NCBI GenBank assembly: GCA_027923505.1
Contig: BROI01000002.1
Location: forward strand, 1,178,001-1,242,000
Direction: 5' to 3'
From: Mayamaea pseudoterrestris
Lineage: Eukaryota; Bacillariophyta; Bacillariophyceae; Sellaphorales; Sellaphoraceae
Length of the DNA stretch: 64,000 nucleotides
Shown: positions 21,567 to 33,501 of the stretch, piece after piece
Layout of the letters: every line of letters starts with the position of its first letter
Position numbering within the stretch: the stretch's first letter is position 1
The notes under the pieces: generated by a model
What the model was told of the DNA's origin: nothing
What the model saw: only the letters and a program-made list of their open reading frames with translations
Database searches by the model: none
Program-made: the position numbers and the translations under genes

Positions 21567-24500
21567 CTACGGCCACCAAGAAAGATCGCCTAGGACTTCA
21601 CTACCCAGCGCCGTGACGGCCGCTTCCGAATCTCGAAGACTTGATCGCAACTGCCTCATGATGATTTCCTTGTGTGGAAGAATCGCTTCCAACACCAAAA
21701 GATTCCGATTAACGCTCGTTCCTGCGCGACGAACGAGTGCCTGCAGAAGCTTGACACCAGCCAGTCGAACTTTCCAGAATTTGTCCTTCAACGTGCCTTC
21801 AACAAATTGCACAATCATTGAACTGGTGGATGGCAATCTCAACTTTTCATCTTGGCATACTTGCACAAGTTTAGCCATGCATTCGGTCGAAGCCTGACGA
21901 ATAGTCCAAGCAGTCTGCTTTTCGCCTCCGAGCGACTTGAGACGAAGCAGTGTTTCAGATACGTCGTTTACTTGCTCTTCGCCGAATGACTGACTCCCAA
22001 TATCTTGAAAAAAGAGTTCTCCCAAACAGTCCAATGCAGTCGCAACCAAGACTGGTTTTTCGTCAATTTGATCCAAGAAATCTAGCAACCTCGGGGTCAT
22101 GAGTGGGTATAAAGATTCCTTGGCGGCGGTGCCATCGCTTGACAAACTTGATAATAGTGTTTTTAAGCCTCTTAAAGCACTTGCACGGTAGGGGAGTGAA
22201 TAGTCAGAATAGCCTTGTGGAGACGTCAGCCCCTGACTGAGAAGCAACCTACAAAACCCAGTAAACACCACTGGAGAGAATGTGCGACGTTCGGTTACAT
22301 TTCGTTCGTTTCCGCTTTCCTCCGCAAGAGTTGCATGGCAATCTTGCATGTCAATCTGCTTGTCACCCTCCGTAGCATCCTTCATAGGTTCTGATAGGTT
22401 GTCGACCTCTTCCACAGTAGCTTCAACGCCATCTTCTCTACTGCGAAGAAATGCATCTCCTACAATCAAATCATCAGGACAGGCCGATGACAAAGCCACA
22501 GGCTTCCACGGACATGGATTATCAATATCGGTCCAGCCGTTTAAGGTTTTACTTTCGCTTTCCTTCGATACTTCAGCAGTAATCCATTTGGAAGCGAGCT
22601 GAACAGCTGAGTCAATGACATCTCCTTTTCCAGTCCACAATCTTGGCTTACTAATTGATATAACGCACTCTTGCAGCGCCAAAGACGCTGCCTCTGCACG
22701 AAAGCGAGCTCTTCCTATTTTTTGCGGATTGTCAGTCCCACGCGGTGCAGATTGTTGGAGTGGAACAACAACCCCTATGTCAGACAGCTCGTTCAGCGCC
22801 GTTGCTCCAACTATTCGTCTAGACCATGATACATCTCGAATTGCACTAATGCAAGCGTCGACGAGTTTATCCAAAATCCTTTCTTCCAAACGGGTACCGT
22901 ACGTTGTTGAAGCTGAGAACTCAGATATACACGATCCGCCTTCGTCCCAAACCTCTCTCCAATACGTTGCAGTCTTCTTGTCCAAGTCTTTGCATCCTAA
23001 GAAGGCTGTGGGAAGAATTGTGTCGCCCCAAACGTATCCGTCGGCAAAGTGTTCCGGTGCCCGCAAGGCTATTGCTCGAAGAGCGGCTGCACTCGATCGG
23101 CGAGAGGCAGGGTCGTCACTGTTACCTGTGCTACGACGGTAACTTTCGCATGCTCGCAAAGCCAGCGAGCGAACACTAGCACCAGGACAAAGGGCCGCAA
23201 GGTTTCCGAATGCATGAATCATTTTGTCCTTCGAATTGTCGCCGCGCTCTCTTTCACTTGCGTAAAAAAATGCGCGAAGCAATCGTACCGAAGGGTTCGA
23301 ATTAGGCGGCCCCGAGAATCGAAATGCGTTAGGCACAGTTGAACACAGCGTCGAGACAGCGTCTGCAACAGCAGCTCGCGTTGCAAAGCCTGCTGATAAG
23401 CGGAGCGCGGAATCAAGTTGAGATATTACAGCATGCTGATGCTTTTCGTCCAGACAAGGAACGATATCAAGACATTTCGATAAGGCACTCGCGAGTGGTG
23501 AACTCTGCGCCATTTGAAGCCGAATTCTCTCGAGGCCTTCTTGATCATTCGTCCTCAGTTGTAAGTAATTAAGCGCAGCTGGTTCAAGTCCAGACATGGC
23601 CAAGAGAAGCGACCTAATCAGGTCGGGCAGCACGGGGTGTAGCAGTGTCGAAATGGAAGGCAAACTTATCACTTCAATAAGGGTACTGACACAGATTCCA
23701 GTCGCCTCAGCACATGGCTGACTGAGACCATATCGGCAAAGCCAACCAAGTGACGTCGCTGCAGCAGCTGCGGCATCTCGCTGGCGCGTCGATCTAACCT
23801 CGTCTCGCATCCTTTTGCGGTGCGAAGGAGCTTGGTCTGGATCACAAAGTCTGATAGTTAACGCCCTCACACCGCGAGCTAGACTCTCTCCAGCCTCCCT
23901 TACCGAGCCGCGTACGTCATCTAGTGCTCTCGTTGATGTCTTCCATAGACGTAGCAGACGGGTGGCTGCGGTCGGTGTTGTACTGTTATTGAAGTCATCT
24001 TCATCGAGTAACGGCCCTCCTCCACCAAGATCCGACCACTCTCTGCCCACAATTATGTCAGCAAGAGCACCAAGCGCTCCGCATCTTGCCCTCCAAAGCT
24101 TACTTGATGTGTCGTCAAGAAGCGCGTCAGTAGTTGACGCAAAGTGTTGAGTAATCATTTCCCGCGCCTCAGCTCCTCCGCCAGTTAGACCAATCCAAAG
24201 CGACTTTATCTGCTCTCTTGTTTGTTTATTCGGATCAAAACGAGCACGCAAGAGGCGAGGAACGAGCTTCCCCATATGAGGACGAAGTATGTCTCTCATC
24301 TCCTTTGTATTCGAACTAGGTCCAAGCTTCAAACTTGAGCTTAAGAGAGATGAGGCATGATACCGATCTCGGAATTCCTCCGTTAACCAGGCTGGATGCG
24401 AAACAGATAGCAAGAAAAGCGTGTACAGCAAGTCGTCACGTCCGATTGCCACACTTACTGCAGCCATTTCTCTGTAAGCTCCCAGGGCTGCTTCGCTCAT

Positions 24501-27500
24501 GTTTGCTACACCACCAGGCTCATTTTCAAATCCAAACTGTTCCATCAATGACGCCCCATCTGTGGGAGTCTCTGTATTTCGCCCTTCTCTGACGCGACGT
24601 TCTGATGCCTCCTCTGCCGTCTCAATCATTGCGCTGCCAGCAAATTTGGTAGTTTGGCCAAAGGCACCGAGTAGCCGACGATTAAGCTCGTCGCTTGTAG
24701 CTTCCACTCCGGCCTTTCCTGCAATCCCTCGACAGGCTGCTAGTCCCAGACAACAGCTTTCCCGCGATAGATGCCGGATCTTCGGATCGGATAGGAGTTG
24801 GATAAAAGCATGCTGAATATCACCGAGCCGTATCAAAAGCTCACATGTCAGCGCACGGCCCATGTATGCATTGTAATCGATATGAAGACCTTTGGCGATG
24901 CGAGCAACAATTGCAAGCAGTGCAGGGGCGCATGCTGTTCGGGTAAATGGACTCGATGCCAATAGATTGCTCTGCAGGAGTACAAACAGTGCGTGCTGAT
25001 AAGAAGGCAGTTGTGACGCTAAAGATGCATCATAACCAGACGGCCAGACACTTTCTGTCGATTGAAGCGAGCTGTCAGCATATACTGAAAGCGCCTCCCC
25101 AGCAACAAGCGCCACCTCCTCGTTCTGTCGAAATGCATTGGAACCCAAGAGATGAAATAAGGCGTCTACGCATTCTAAGCGACCAGTGACACCACCGTAG
25201 AGCGTCGTAGACCCCAGGCATATCCCAGCAGCCTTGGCAAGCTTCAAGACTCGTTTCCAGTGAGCTGCTATCGCCAAATTTTACGAGAGCATTGGCAATA
25301 CTAGACATCACTGAGGCGGCACTGCTTTGTAGGGTGGCAACCGGAGAAGGTGCATCCAATCCATCATACGAAAACGCAATTGACAATGCATCAGAGCATG
25401 CATTACCAATCACTTCGTCAGTGTGAGCAATTCCTGCGCCAAGAAAGATCAAGATTTGAGATATCTTGCTCCAGATGCTTGACTCAGTGACAATTGGATC
25501 AGATACTGCCCTTAGCCGGCATGCACGGACAACATGCCCAGCAAGATATGCGCTTCCGTGCCTTTGCCCAAGCGAGACACTGCTTGTTGATATCAAATCC
25601 AGCTTTTCATTGCACGTCAATAAAACGTTGCCAATTAGACTTTGATCAACCCATACATCAAAGCTCATTTCGCCAGGCAAAACATGATCCCAGAAATTAT
25701 TATCTTCGTATAATTTTCCAACCACCGCGGCGAAGTGTCGCCGGGCACGTGAAGAGTCGCTCTCAATTGACAAAACCAAAAGATCTGCCAAAGTGATGTC
25801 TACTTTGGCACTGAGAATTTGCTTTCTAATGAAGCTAGAAGCTGATACGCCGGCAAGAAGGGCTAATGATGCTTCATCCAGCAGGTCCACCACATGATGT
25901 CCAGTCGCTGTTGGAAACGTTTTAGTGACATATGGTTTCAAAGTAGCACACAGCGTTGTCAGGAATGCGAGCAATGCGCCTTCATCGCCTGCATAAAAAT
26001 CGTTCAAAAGCGCAAGGATGCCGAGTCGCAAGGCCGTCGCCTTTCCTTGCAAGGAAAAATCGGCATAGCGCTGCCGACGATCCAGCGAGCTATTTTTTGG
26101 TGGCGTCTCGGAAAATATAACAGCAATAATTTCGCTAAAGTTTGGAAGTCGAAAATCGTCAGAAGGAGTTGGTATCGAGTCTTGATCCATTTCTAGTAGC
26201 CCAAGCCCCTCCCGTGCCGTTGATGCAGCAGTCGGGTCGACGTCGCCGGCAAGGAAGCAGAGCAAATGACATGCACTTGATAAATCCAACTCCATCAGCA
26301 AATGGCCAGACCAGCGGCTGGCGGCAATACGTGATGCTTTGGGTAAATGAAGTTGCGCGGCTGTCCACAACAAAGGAAGCAATGACCTGGCGAGTGCCAG
26401 CCTGTCGACCTGCATGTTAACTGGATCAGTTGACGGAAGCGTCACCGACTGTGACAATGTCTGCGTTGCCCATGGATTTGCTTCCACCGGAGTACGGGTG
26501 ACATCTGGCGCAACAGCAGCGTAAACCCTAGTGTATGCAGCCAGCAAAGCATCCAAGGCGGCAACGGCGCGATGGCGAAGCTTCTCCTCTTCATTCGCAG
26601 CGCAAGTAAACAAGAGCTTTGCCGTTTTGACCGATACCGTCGTTTTGCCTGACACTTCCATTTCTGCACCGCAATTAAAAACAATGCCTTCCGGAGCTTG
26701 CACCAATTGCGAGCGGCAAAGTGTACAAATGACACCGTAGCATGCGTCGCGCACGGCAATATTGCCTTCATCGACCACGACCGTTCGTTGATTCGGCACT
26801 GTCGGTGGCCGATTCGAAACAACTTCAAGGACGCTGCAAACGATACTCATTGACTTTGCCAAATGTCGACTGATCAGTAGCCTATGCTCGTCCGATAGAG
26901 AATCATAGTATGACGCCAATCGAATTGTGAGAGCGTTCAAGAGTTCCGCTGCCGCAACAAAAGGTCGACCTTTTATTTTCGTCAAGCCAGACACAGACGT
27001 TACATTGACAAGCGTTCGACTGGCCACGAAATTCACCAAAGCCGCAAATGAAACGACGCATGATATGTTGGCATGGTCAAACACGTTTGGCTGATCCTGC
27101 AGTACGCTGGTAGCTACAAATTGAGCAAGCTCTGTCATGGTAGATTCAAATACTGGTCGTCGTTTCGCATTCAATACTTCTTGCATGGAATCTGCCTCAG
27201 TCGGCAGAGCTTGTGCACCAAGCGTAAAAGGAGTAACTATGCCGCCTTCATTAGCCTCAGGTGCTTCGTTGATTGCCGCGTCCGCTTGTTGCTCTCCGAC
27301 ACCCAACGACAACAAATGTGTCGATAATGCCATAACATCGCCCAATCCATGGATCAAGCTCTTGCCCCGAAACGAATCAAAGTACATTTTCGAATAGCCC
27401 TTGGCTTGTTCGGCAACATCCAAGGCTAAATCTCCACTCGCAACTACCAATAAAGCAATTGTCCGCGACAAGTTGAGCGCACTCAAGTCGTCCGCAGAAA

Positions 27501-28452
27501 TACCCTCACCGTCACTTTCCGCCGAGTCATTCAGAAACAAGGCCCACGTTCGACTCGGCGCCACCAAGTCCAGCAATCGCAGCTTGACTTGAGCTCGCCG
27601 GGTTGCAACGGCGAGCCAGTCGCGAGCATGACCCGACACCAAACGCTGCGTAGAGCTGGCGCTCAAACCGTCGGGCGGAATGCTGGAATTGTGGCGCGTG
27701 GGTTGAAAGAGCAATACGTCCAAGAGTAAATCGTAGAGTGATGATGCAATGGTGGAATCGTGTGTTTGCAGCAGCAGCTTGGCTTGGTGCCAAGCGTCGG
27801 AATGAATGGCTTGCTTGGATGAAGCATCGCCACTACTACTGCGGATTGCTGGTTTCTGCCGTTGCTCCTCCTGCTCCACAATTCCTTCCAAACACTTGAG
27901 TAGCAAATGCGCAAACTGATTGGACTGCATGCGCTTGGAGCAACTTGCTTCCAAAAAATACGTGTCGCGCGAAACATGTCCAAACAGAATCAGCAGTGGC
28001 GAAAGGACTTTAGTGTAGTCAGCAACGCGCGGCAAGCCAATCGTCAAAAAGGCCAATGACAAGTTGACGGTGAATGGATCAACATGTGACTTTGGTTTCG
28101 ATTGATCGCTTTCAATGAATAGCATCAATATCGCTTGGCAGGGCAAGACGCAATGCTCGTCGGCCCGCGATCGCTTCATGACGTGCGACAGCATTTGCAC
28201 CAGCGTGGCGTGAATCGCATCGTACTTTTGTTTCAGCAAAGCCATAGACTCGTCATTATTGTTGAGTTTCACGAGAGCCTGATGATTCTCTCCGACTCGA
28301 TGCAGCAATCGAGGTAGAAGCTTGTCCAATATGTCGGGCAGCTTGTCGTCCGTCAGCAGAGCGAGCCGATGCGAAACGCGATCAAGAGCTTTAAGATCAG
28401 TTTGAGCCTGTACAAGTGGGTCATGAGATGTAGGTACGATAGTTTCTGCCAT
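21567..28452 (-). CDS. ECM29: ECM29 proteasome adaptor/scaffold (HEAT repeats)
   Basis: A giant HEAT-repeat protein of roughly 2,270 aa, larger than the about 1,850 aa of yeast and human ECM29. Two long frames, 28452 to about 25285 and about 25232 to 21567, join near 25.25 kb. A 52-nt intron at 25284-25233 (GTAAAA to CCAAG) joins them in phase 0; other splice choices, or a simple frameshift, are possible. Recognition rests on the ordered ECM29 blocks: SPEEN-like N-terminal region, HPAWLTEEFRDRY, LVPRLLRARFDPN, KLWRARCGALGALADII, MSGLEPAALNYLQLRT and ILPTAFLGCKD. ECM29 tethers the 26S proteasome, inspects its assembly and couples it to ER and endosomes. The gene is divergent from the kinase-FHA gene, 248 bp apart. 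Confidence 0.82.
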
Positions 28453-28700
28453 GATGAGTCAGTAATCTGTTGTGTTTATGGGCAAGATGCGAGCATCAGC
28501 TTCATTTTGTGTCATTCATGGTCGATCCCAATCCTTCCCGTTCGATCGCAATAGTGTGTCGTAACGGCAACAAAAGATCGTATTCATGATGAATTCATTG
28601 TCGAATAGACCGTTAACCTCGATCCCTAACATTCCAAATTAGCGATCACGTCGAGCTGCCTCCGCGCATTCATTTGCCATGCCACAAACCAGAATTCACC
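28453..28700. promoter_or_regulatory. Short divergent promoter, ECM29 / kinase-FHA
   Basis: 248 bp between the two start codons, necessarily housing both promoters and leaders. An out-of-frame ATG at 28679, 22 bases before the kinase start, could act as an overlapping upstream start that lowers kinase translation. Confidence 0.5.
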
Positions 28701-31358
28701 ATGGCTGCTACATCTCCAGTCGGCATTGACCTTGGCGGCAACTACACGGTCGGCGCTCATCTTGCCTCTGGCGCGCAGTGTTCCATCCATTCCGTCTTAT
28801 GCAACGGCTATATTTCGCTCGACTACGTGGTCAAGTGCGCTCCGCTTCCACCGGCCCGCAAACCCAAGGCCAAGCCCACCAAGCTTGCCATTGATGCGGC
28901 CTCGCTCAATAAGGAAGCGAATATCTATCCGGGGCCGCTGCGGCCGCTGCAGGGAACGGCCATTCCGCGGTTTGGGTTTGATAACAAGATGGCGCTTGGT
29001 CGATTAGAGATTGATGGTGAGTGTTTATGCAGCGAAATGAGCGAGCGTTCCGAGTTGCCGCCAGTCGTGACAGTAAACGAATGTTTTTTTACCTTGCTAT
29101 GGAGTCGCTTCCTCGTCTCTTGCTCAACTCTCGCATTCTCATTCTCTATTACTACACTTGTCTCATTTACAGGCTTTCGTTTCCTCGTTCTCGAACGCAT
29201 GGACCATGACTTGTTTGATGGCTTGCACAAGATGATGCGTGATCGCACATCCAATGGCTCGATTAACCTTAATCCCATTCTAATGCGCATGCTCGAAATT
29301 ATCAAGGAGATTCATGGAGCGAACCATGTCCTTGTGGATGTCAAGGCGGATAACGTCATGTTCGCCATGGACCAGACCAAGCAGTCGCGAAAGACGCTCC
29401 ACTACGACAATGACGAGCTCGCCCGCCTGCTTCGCTGCGTCGACTTTGGACTCGCGCAACCAATCACTAAATACTCGCCCGCCATTGCTGAGAATCCGCA
29501 GGGAAAGCTTGTCGGAACGCCATTGTACTGCAGTCGCAAGGTGCACGCTGGATTCACGGCGGCGCCTCGGGATGATTTGGAAGCGATTGGCTTGGTTGCT
29601 TGCGATTTGATCATTCGCGTCATGGCCGCCTTGGACGGAACGACGGTCACTTGCAACAAAATGGACGTTCCCAACTTTTTGCCGTGGGCGCACGAAGCGG
29701 GCGATGATGCAATTGGAGCGAAAAAGGTGGCGGAAATGGACAACGAGCAGTCGGACTTTTATGCACTCTTGGGCGCGGCGGGTCCGACCATGTTCAACTA
29801 CTTTGAGGTGACTGGGGCTTTGGAGCACAAGGAGAAACCCGACTATGGCAAGCTCATGGAATTATTGAGTGAAGTGAATGTTGCACCAAGTGCCAGCAAG
29901 GCTGGTGGGCGTAAGACTGCTGCGTCGGCTCGATCGCCTGCTCGCGCGGCAAAGAGTAGCACCAAGAGTCCGGCCAAAAAGCCAAAGCCTTTCGAGTGTC
30001 CTGCTGCTGCCGCTGCTTCGCCCGCTGGTCGTCGTCGCTCGAGTCGTCTTGTCAAGGAGGAAGCTGTGATCTACGTTGACGATGACGACGAAGAAGACGA
30101 GGAAGAGGAGAAGCAAGTGGCGAAACCAGTCGCGTTCCGCGCCAATACTGCATCCAAATCTGGCACAACACCTGTCGTTGTTGTCAAAAGCATTGCCAGC
30201 AACAAGAAGATGCCAGCCAAGCGCGCAACTCGCCAGGTTGACGATGATGACGACGAAGAAGAAGAGGAGGAAAAGCAAATCGCGAAACCAGTCGCGTTCC
30301 GCGTTAATGCTGCATCCAAATCTGGCACAAAACCTGTCGTTGTTGTAAAAAGCATTGCCAGCAACAAGAAGATGCCAGCCAAGCGCACGACTCGCCAGAA
30401 CACCGAGGACGACATGTCATTGGATGACAGTGTTGAAACGGACAATGAATCGCCTGTTGTGCAGACGCTTCGTGTAATTTCTCGCGAAGATTATGAGTCT
30501 ATGCGCAAAACTCACAAGTCTGCCTCAAAGGCCGCCGCCAGCTCCACGGCTAAATCGGCAAGCTATGTCAAGAAGTTGCCTGCCAAGCGCACCACTCGCC
30601 AGGTTGATGAGGACGCCATGGTGCTTGACGATACGGACGACGAAGACATTGATTCGTCTGCCTTGACGACAGTTCCGGCCAAGGATCGCAAGCCTGTTGC
30701 ATCTTCCATGTCAAAGATAGGCGCAAGCACCAAGGGCAAGTCGCCTGTCGCAGCCAAGACCAAGGCTGTTGCGTTTACCGTCCCCAAGACAACTGCTGCT
30801 TCTGCTGCTGCCTCGGCTGGCACTCGCAAGACGGCTCGCACATCGATTCGTGCTACGGCTCGTGTTCAGGTTGGCGTCGATGGTGGGAGCGTAAATGACG
30901 ACACCGACGATTTCGAAGTGAGCAGCATGGACTACATGGACGTTGACTTTGACGATGACGACGACAATGTCGAAAACAATGTTGCGATGGCTAATTCCGC
31001 CAACAGTAATAGTCCAAAGCCTGCCAGCGGCAAGAGTAGTTTGACGGTTTTGGTGACGCAAGGTCCGCACAAGAATTCCAAGTTTGTCTTGTCCAAGTTG
31101 AACGACTCACTCATTATCGGCAATGGCCGCGCCGCCTCCAAGCAGCCAATGTTGGTATTGGACAAGGAGAAGAACATTTCCAGTTGTCACTGCCAGCTTG
31201 CGTTTGACATGAATGGCGAAACTCCTGTCATCTCTTTGACGGCCAAGTCGAATGGAGTCTATGTCGGCCAAAATGTGGCCAAGGTCGGCAGAAGCATGAC
31301 GTTGATGCGCGGAGCCACTTTCAAAATTGGACAGACTGTCATTGAGATTGTAATGTAA
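28701..31358 (+). CDS. VRK/CK1-type protein kinase fused to an FHA domain
   Basis: An 833-aa protein from exons 28701-29016 and 29173-31358. The ATG at 28701 is in ideal context (ACCATGGC). The 156-nt intron has GTGAGT and ACAG ends; splicing yields DGFRFLVLERMDHDL, the hinge of CK1/VRK kinases. The catalytic loop is VDVKADN with Asp161 and Asn166, and DFG starts at Asp196, so the kinase looks active, though the HRD His-Arg is replaced. After the kinase comes a basic, Ser/Ala-rich linker with two tandem copies of about 57 residues (acidic run, KPVAFR, KSIASNKKMPAKR.TRQ) and a third KLPAKRTTRQ. The C-terminal 105 residues form an FHA domain (LIIGNGRAA, HCQLAF, NGVYVGQN), which binds phospho-Thr. 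A nuclear chromatin or DNA-damage role is inferred. Confidence 0.83.
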   Translation: MAATSPVGIDLGGNYTVGAHLASGAQCSIHSVLCNGYISLDYVVKCAPLPPARKPKAKPTKLAIDAASLNKEANIYPGPLRPLQGTAIPRFGFDNKMALGRLEIDGECLCSEMSERSELPPVVTVNECFFTLLWSRFLVSCSTLAFSFSITTLVSFTGFRFLVLERMDHDLFDGLHKMMRDRTSNGSINLNPILMRMLEIIKEIHGANHVLVDVKADNVMFAMDQTKQSRKTLHYDNDELARLLRCVDFGLAQPITKYSPAIAENPQGKLVGTPLYCSRKVHAGFTAAPRDDLEAIGLVACDLIIRVMAALDGTTVTCNKMDVPNFLPWAHEAGDDAIGAKKVAEMDNEQSDFYALLGAAGPTMFNYFEVTGALEHKEKPDYGKLMELLSEVNVAPSASKAGGRKTAASARSPARAAKSSTKSPAKKPKPFECPAAAAASPAGRRRSSRLVKEEAVIYVDDDDEEDEEEEKQVAKPVAFRANTASKSGTTPVVVVKSIASNKKMPAKRATRQVDDDDDEEEEEEKQIAKPVAFRVNAASKSGTKPVVVVKSIASNKKMPAKRTTRQNTEDDMSLDDSVETDNESPVVQTLRVISREDYESMRKTHKSASKAAASSTAKSASYVKKLPAKRTTRQVDEDAMVLDDTDDEDIDSSALTTVPAKDRKPVASSMSKIGASTKGKSPVAAKTKAVAFTVPKTTAASAAASAGTRKTARTSIRATARVQVGVDGGSVNDDTDDFEVSSMDYMDVDFDDDDDNVENNVAMANSANSNSPKPASGKSSLTVLVTQGPHKNSKFVLSKLNDSLIIGNGRAASKQPMLVLDKEKNISSCHCQLAFDMNGETPVISLTAKSNGVYVGQNVAKVGRSMTLMRGATFKIGQTVIEIVM

Positions 31359-31761
31359 CGAGAGAGAGACTTCAATGAGCGCTTTTACAGCAGCTCTTGA
31401 ACATGCATATTGATGGAGAGACGGCGAATAAATTGACGATCACTGTGGATCGCAAAATAAAGATAGCGTCTAACGAATTAGCCAAAGATTAATGTAAACA
31501 TGCTTTTCTACTAGGTGAGTGTTTTTGTGCATTACCGTGATGATTCTGGAACCTTGCGAGACCAAACGATAAGCAAAGTCATCATCACATAGCTAGCCGC
31601 ATAACCGTTACGACATACACTTGATTGCCATGCCGCCGCGAAAGCGCGCCACCATGAGTGACAGTCCTCTCACATGCATCTTCACTTTACAGTCTCAACC
31701 ATTTGCTTTTGAAACAAATGAAGACGTACTCGACTCAAACTCTAAAATAATATTTATAGAA
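31359..31761. other. Intergenic plus leader of sulfatase 1
   Basis: Terminator of the kinase gene and promoter of the first sulfatase. An in-frame ATG at 31630 would extend the sulfatase by 44 residues; the stretch just upstream of 31762 is AT-rich and looks like leader rather than coding sequence. Confidence 0.35.
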
Positions 31762-33501
31762 ATGTCTTCATCTACGAACACCAGAAACATTCCACGCGTC
31801 GCATCCGACGACAGATCCGATCTTTCAACAGCAGCACCGGATCGATCATCTTCTCCACCATCATCAACGACTAATACGCCATGGTGCGCACCTCGGCTTT
31901 GGCTGGCCGTCCTCGTTGGAGTCGCCGTCGGAGGCTCATTGGTGGCTTCCATGCGAGATGCTCGTCAAATTTCCGCCTACTTTTCGGACGCTTCGTCGGA
32001 ACATGATGCCATGCTGTTGGAGCAGCAGCGGCAAATGCACGAAGCGACGCTGCCAAGTAATGTCAAGAAATCAACGATGAATCATGCCGACAATGACCAA
32101 GACAGTCAGGATAGCAGCAACAGAACAAAACCAGAGCAACCAATGAATATCGTCTTTTTCTACGCCGACGACTGGACCATGAAGACACTTGGCTTGCTGA
32201 ATCGCCATGTTCACACGCCAAACATTGACAAAATGGCCAAGCGGGGCATGCTCTTTCGTCGCAACTGCGTCACCACCAGTATTTGCTGGCAGTCGAGGGC
32301 CACCATGATGACTGGCTTGTACGTTTCCGTGCACAAGCAGTTGAGAATCATGGACAACAACATGTTCAACAAGACGGTGCAATGGCCTAATACACTCTAC
32401 CCACAACTCAAAGCCAATGGATATCACGTTGGCTTTATTGGAAAGTGGCATGCCATATACAATTCCGATTTTATGAGCTACACGTTTGACCACTTTAACG
32501 AATACTACGGCGATCACTGGATGGACCGCAACGGCCGGATGCGACACGTGACGGAACTGAATGGCGCCGATGCCTTGCACTACCTGCGCAACGTGAAACC
32601 TCCCAATCAAAAGTTTGCCTTGACAATCTCCTTCTTTGCCACACACGCGGACGACTCCATGCCTTATCCACTCCAATACAATCCCATGCCGTATACGGCT
32701 CATTTGTATGCCAACGCCACCATTCCACTTCCAAAGACTGCCACTGAAAATCACTGGCGCAACCTGCCGTGGTTCTTTTCCGAGTCGAACGAAGGACGAG
32801 CACGGTGGCGGCAGCGCTACGATACGTACGAACACTATCAAACCACCATGAAGCGCTACTACCGCATGGCCACCGAAGTGGATGACGTGGTTGGTGCCAT
32901 CATTCAGGAACTAAAAAAGCAAAATCTCTACAATCACACGTTACTCATATTTACCACGGACAATGGCAATCTACATGGGGAGCATGGGTTGGCGGACAAG
33001 TGGTATCCGCAGCAGGAGTCGATTCAAGTGCCACTCGTGATACAGGATCCGCGCATGCCGCGCCACAAGCGTGGCACCGTCAATGACGACTTTACCTTGA
33101 ACATTGACTTGGCGCCTACCATACTGGCCGCGGCTGGTATTGCGGCTCCCAAGCACATGCAGGGACGTGACGTTGCGCAACTGTATTTGAATGCTCCACA
33201 AGCCAAGGCGAATTGGCGTCAAGACTTTTTCTACGAGTGGTCGCAAGGTCGACCGGAGGATGCAGAAGGTCATGGGTCTATTGATCATATTCCTGCCGTC
33301 TTTGCCTTGGTGCAAAAGGATTACAAGTACTTTTACTGGCCACAAACAAAGTACGAACAAGTCTTCAACATTATGGATGATCCGTTTGAGGAAGTGGACT
33401 TGTTCAATGAAACGTCGCAAACGGATTTGAACAAGCTGACGCAGCTTCGGGCGAGGTATTCGTACCTCAAGACGCTCAGTCAGGGTGGGAGCTACGTGTA
33501 G
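31762..33501 (+). CDS. Type II membrane sulfatase 1
   Basis: A 579-aa formylglycine-dependent sulfatase with a single N-terminal membrane anchor (about 40-62) and lumenal or extracellular catalytic domain. Metal-binding Asp-Asp lies in FYADDWTMK; the nucleophile site reads SICWQSRATMMTG with Cys175 at the residue converted to formylglycine and the conserved Arg four further on. The usual Pro of CxPxR is Gln here. Downstream motifs FTTDNG, GEHGLADKWYPQQESI and QDPRMP complete the active site as in glycosaminoglycan-type sulfatases, and the YFYWPQTKYEQ...DDPFEE ending is the family's C-terminal domain. It should hydrolyse sulfate esters, probably on polysaccharide. It is the first of three paralogues here. 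Start at 31630 is an alternative. Confidence 0.88.
   Translation: MSSSTNTRNIPRVASDDRSDLSTAAPDRSSSPPSSTTNTPWCAPRLWLAVLVGVAVGGSLVASMRDARQISAYFSDASSEHDAMLLEQQRQMHEATLPSNVKKSTMNHADNDQDSQDSSNRTKPEQPMNIVFFYADDWTMKTLGLLNRHVHTPNIDKMAKRGMLFRRNCVTTSICWQSRATMMTGLYVSVHKQLRIMDNNMFNKTVQWPNTLYPQLKANGYHVGFIGKWHAIYNSDFMSYTFDHFNEYYGDHWMDRNGRMRHVTELNGADALHYLRNVKPPNQKFALTISFFATHADDSMPYPLQYNPMPYTAHLYANATIPLPKTATENHWRNLPWFFSESNEGRARWRQRYDTYEHYQTTMKRYYRMATEVDDVVGAIIQELKKQNLYNHTLLIFTTDNGNLHGEHGLADKWYPQQESIQVPLVIQDPRMPRHKRGTVNDDFTLNIDLAPTILAAAGIAAPKHMQGRDVAQLYLNAPQAKANWRQDFFYEWSQGRPEDAEGHGSIDHIPAVFALVQKDYKYFYWPQTKYEQVFNIMDDPFEEVDLFNETSQTDLNKLTQLRARYSYLKTLSQGGSYV

Noticed and set aside
23575-23600. GGTTCAAGTCC resembling a tRNA T-loop
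   Set aside because: It sits inside ECM29 coding sequence and no matching acceptor, D-arm or A-box lies at the right distance.
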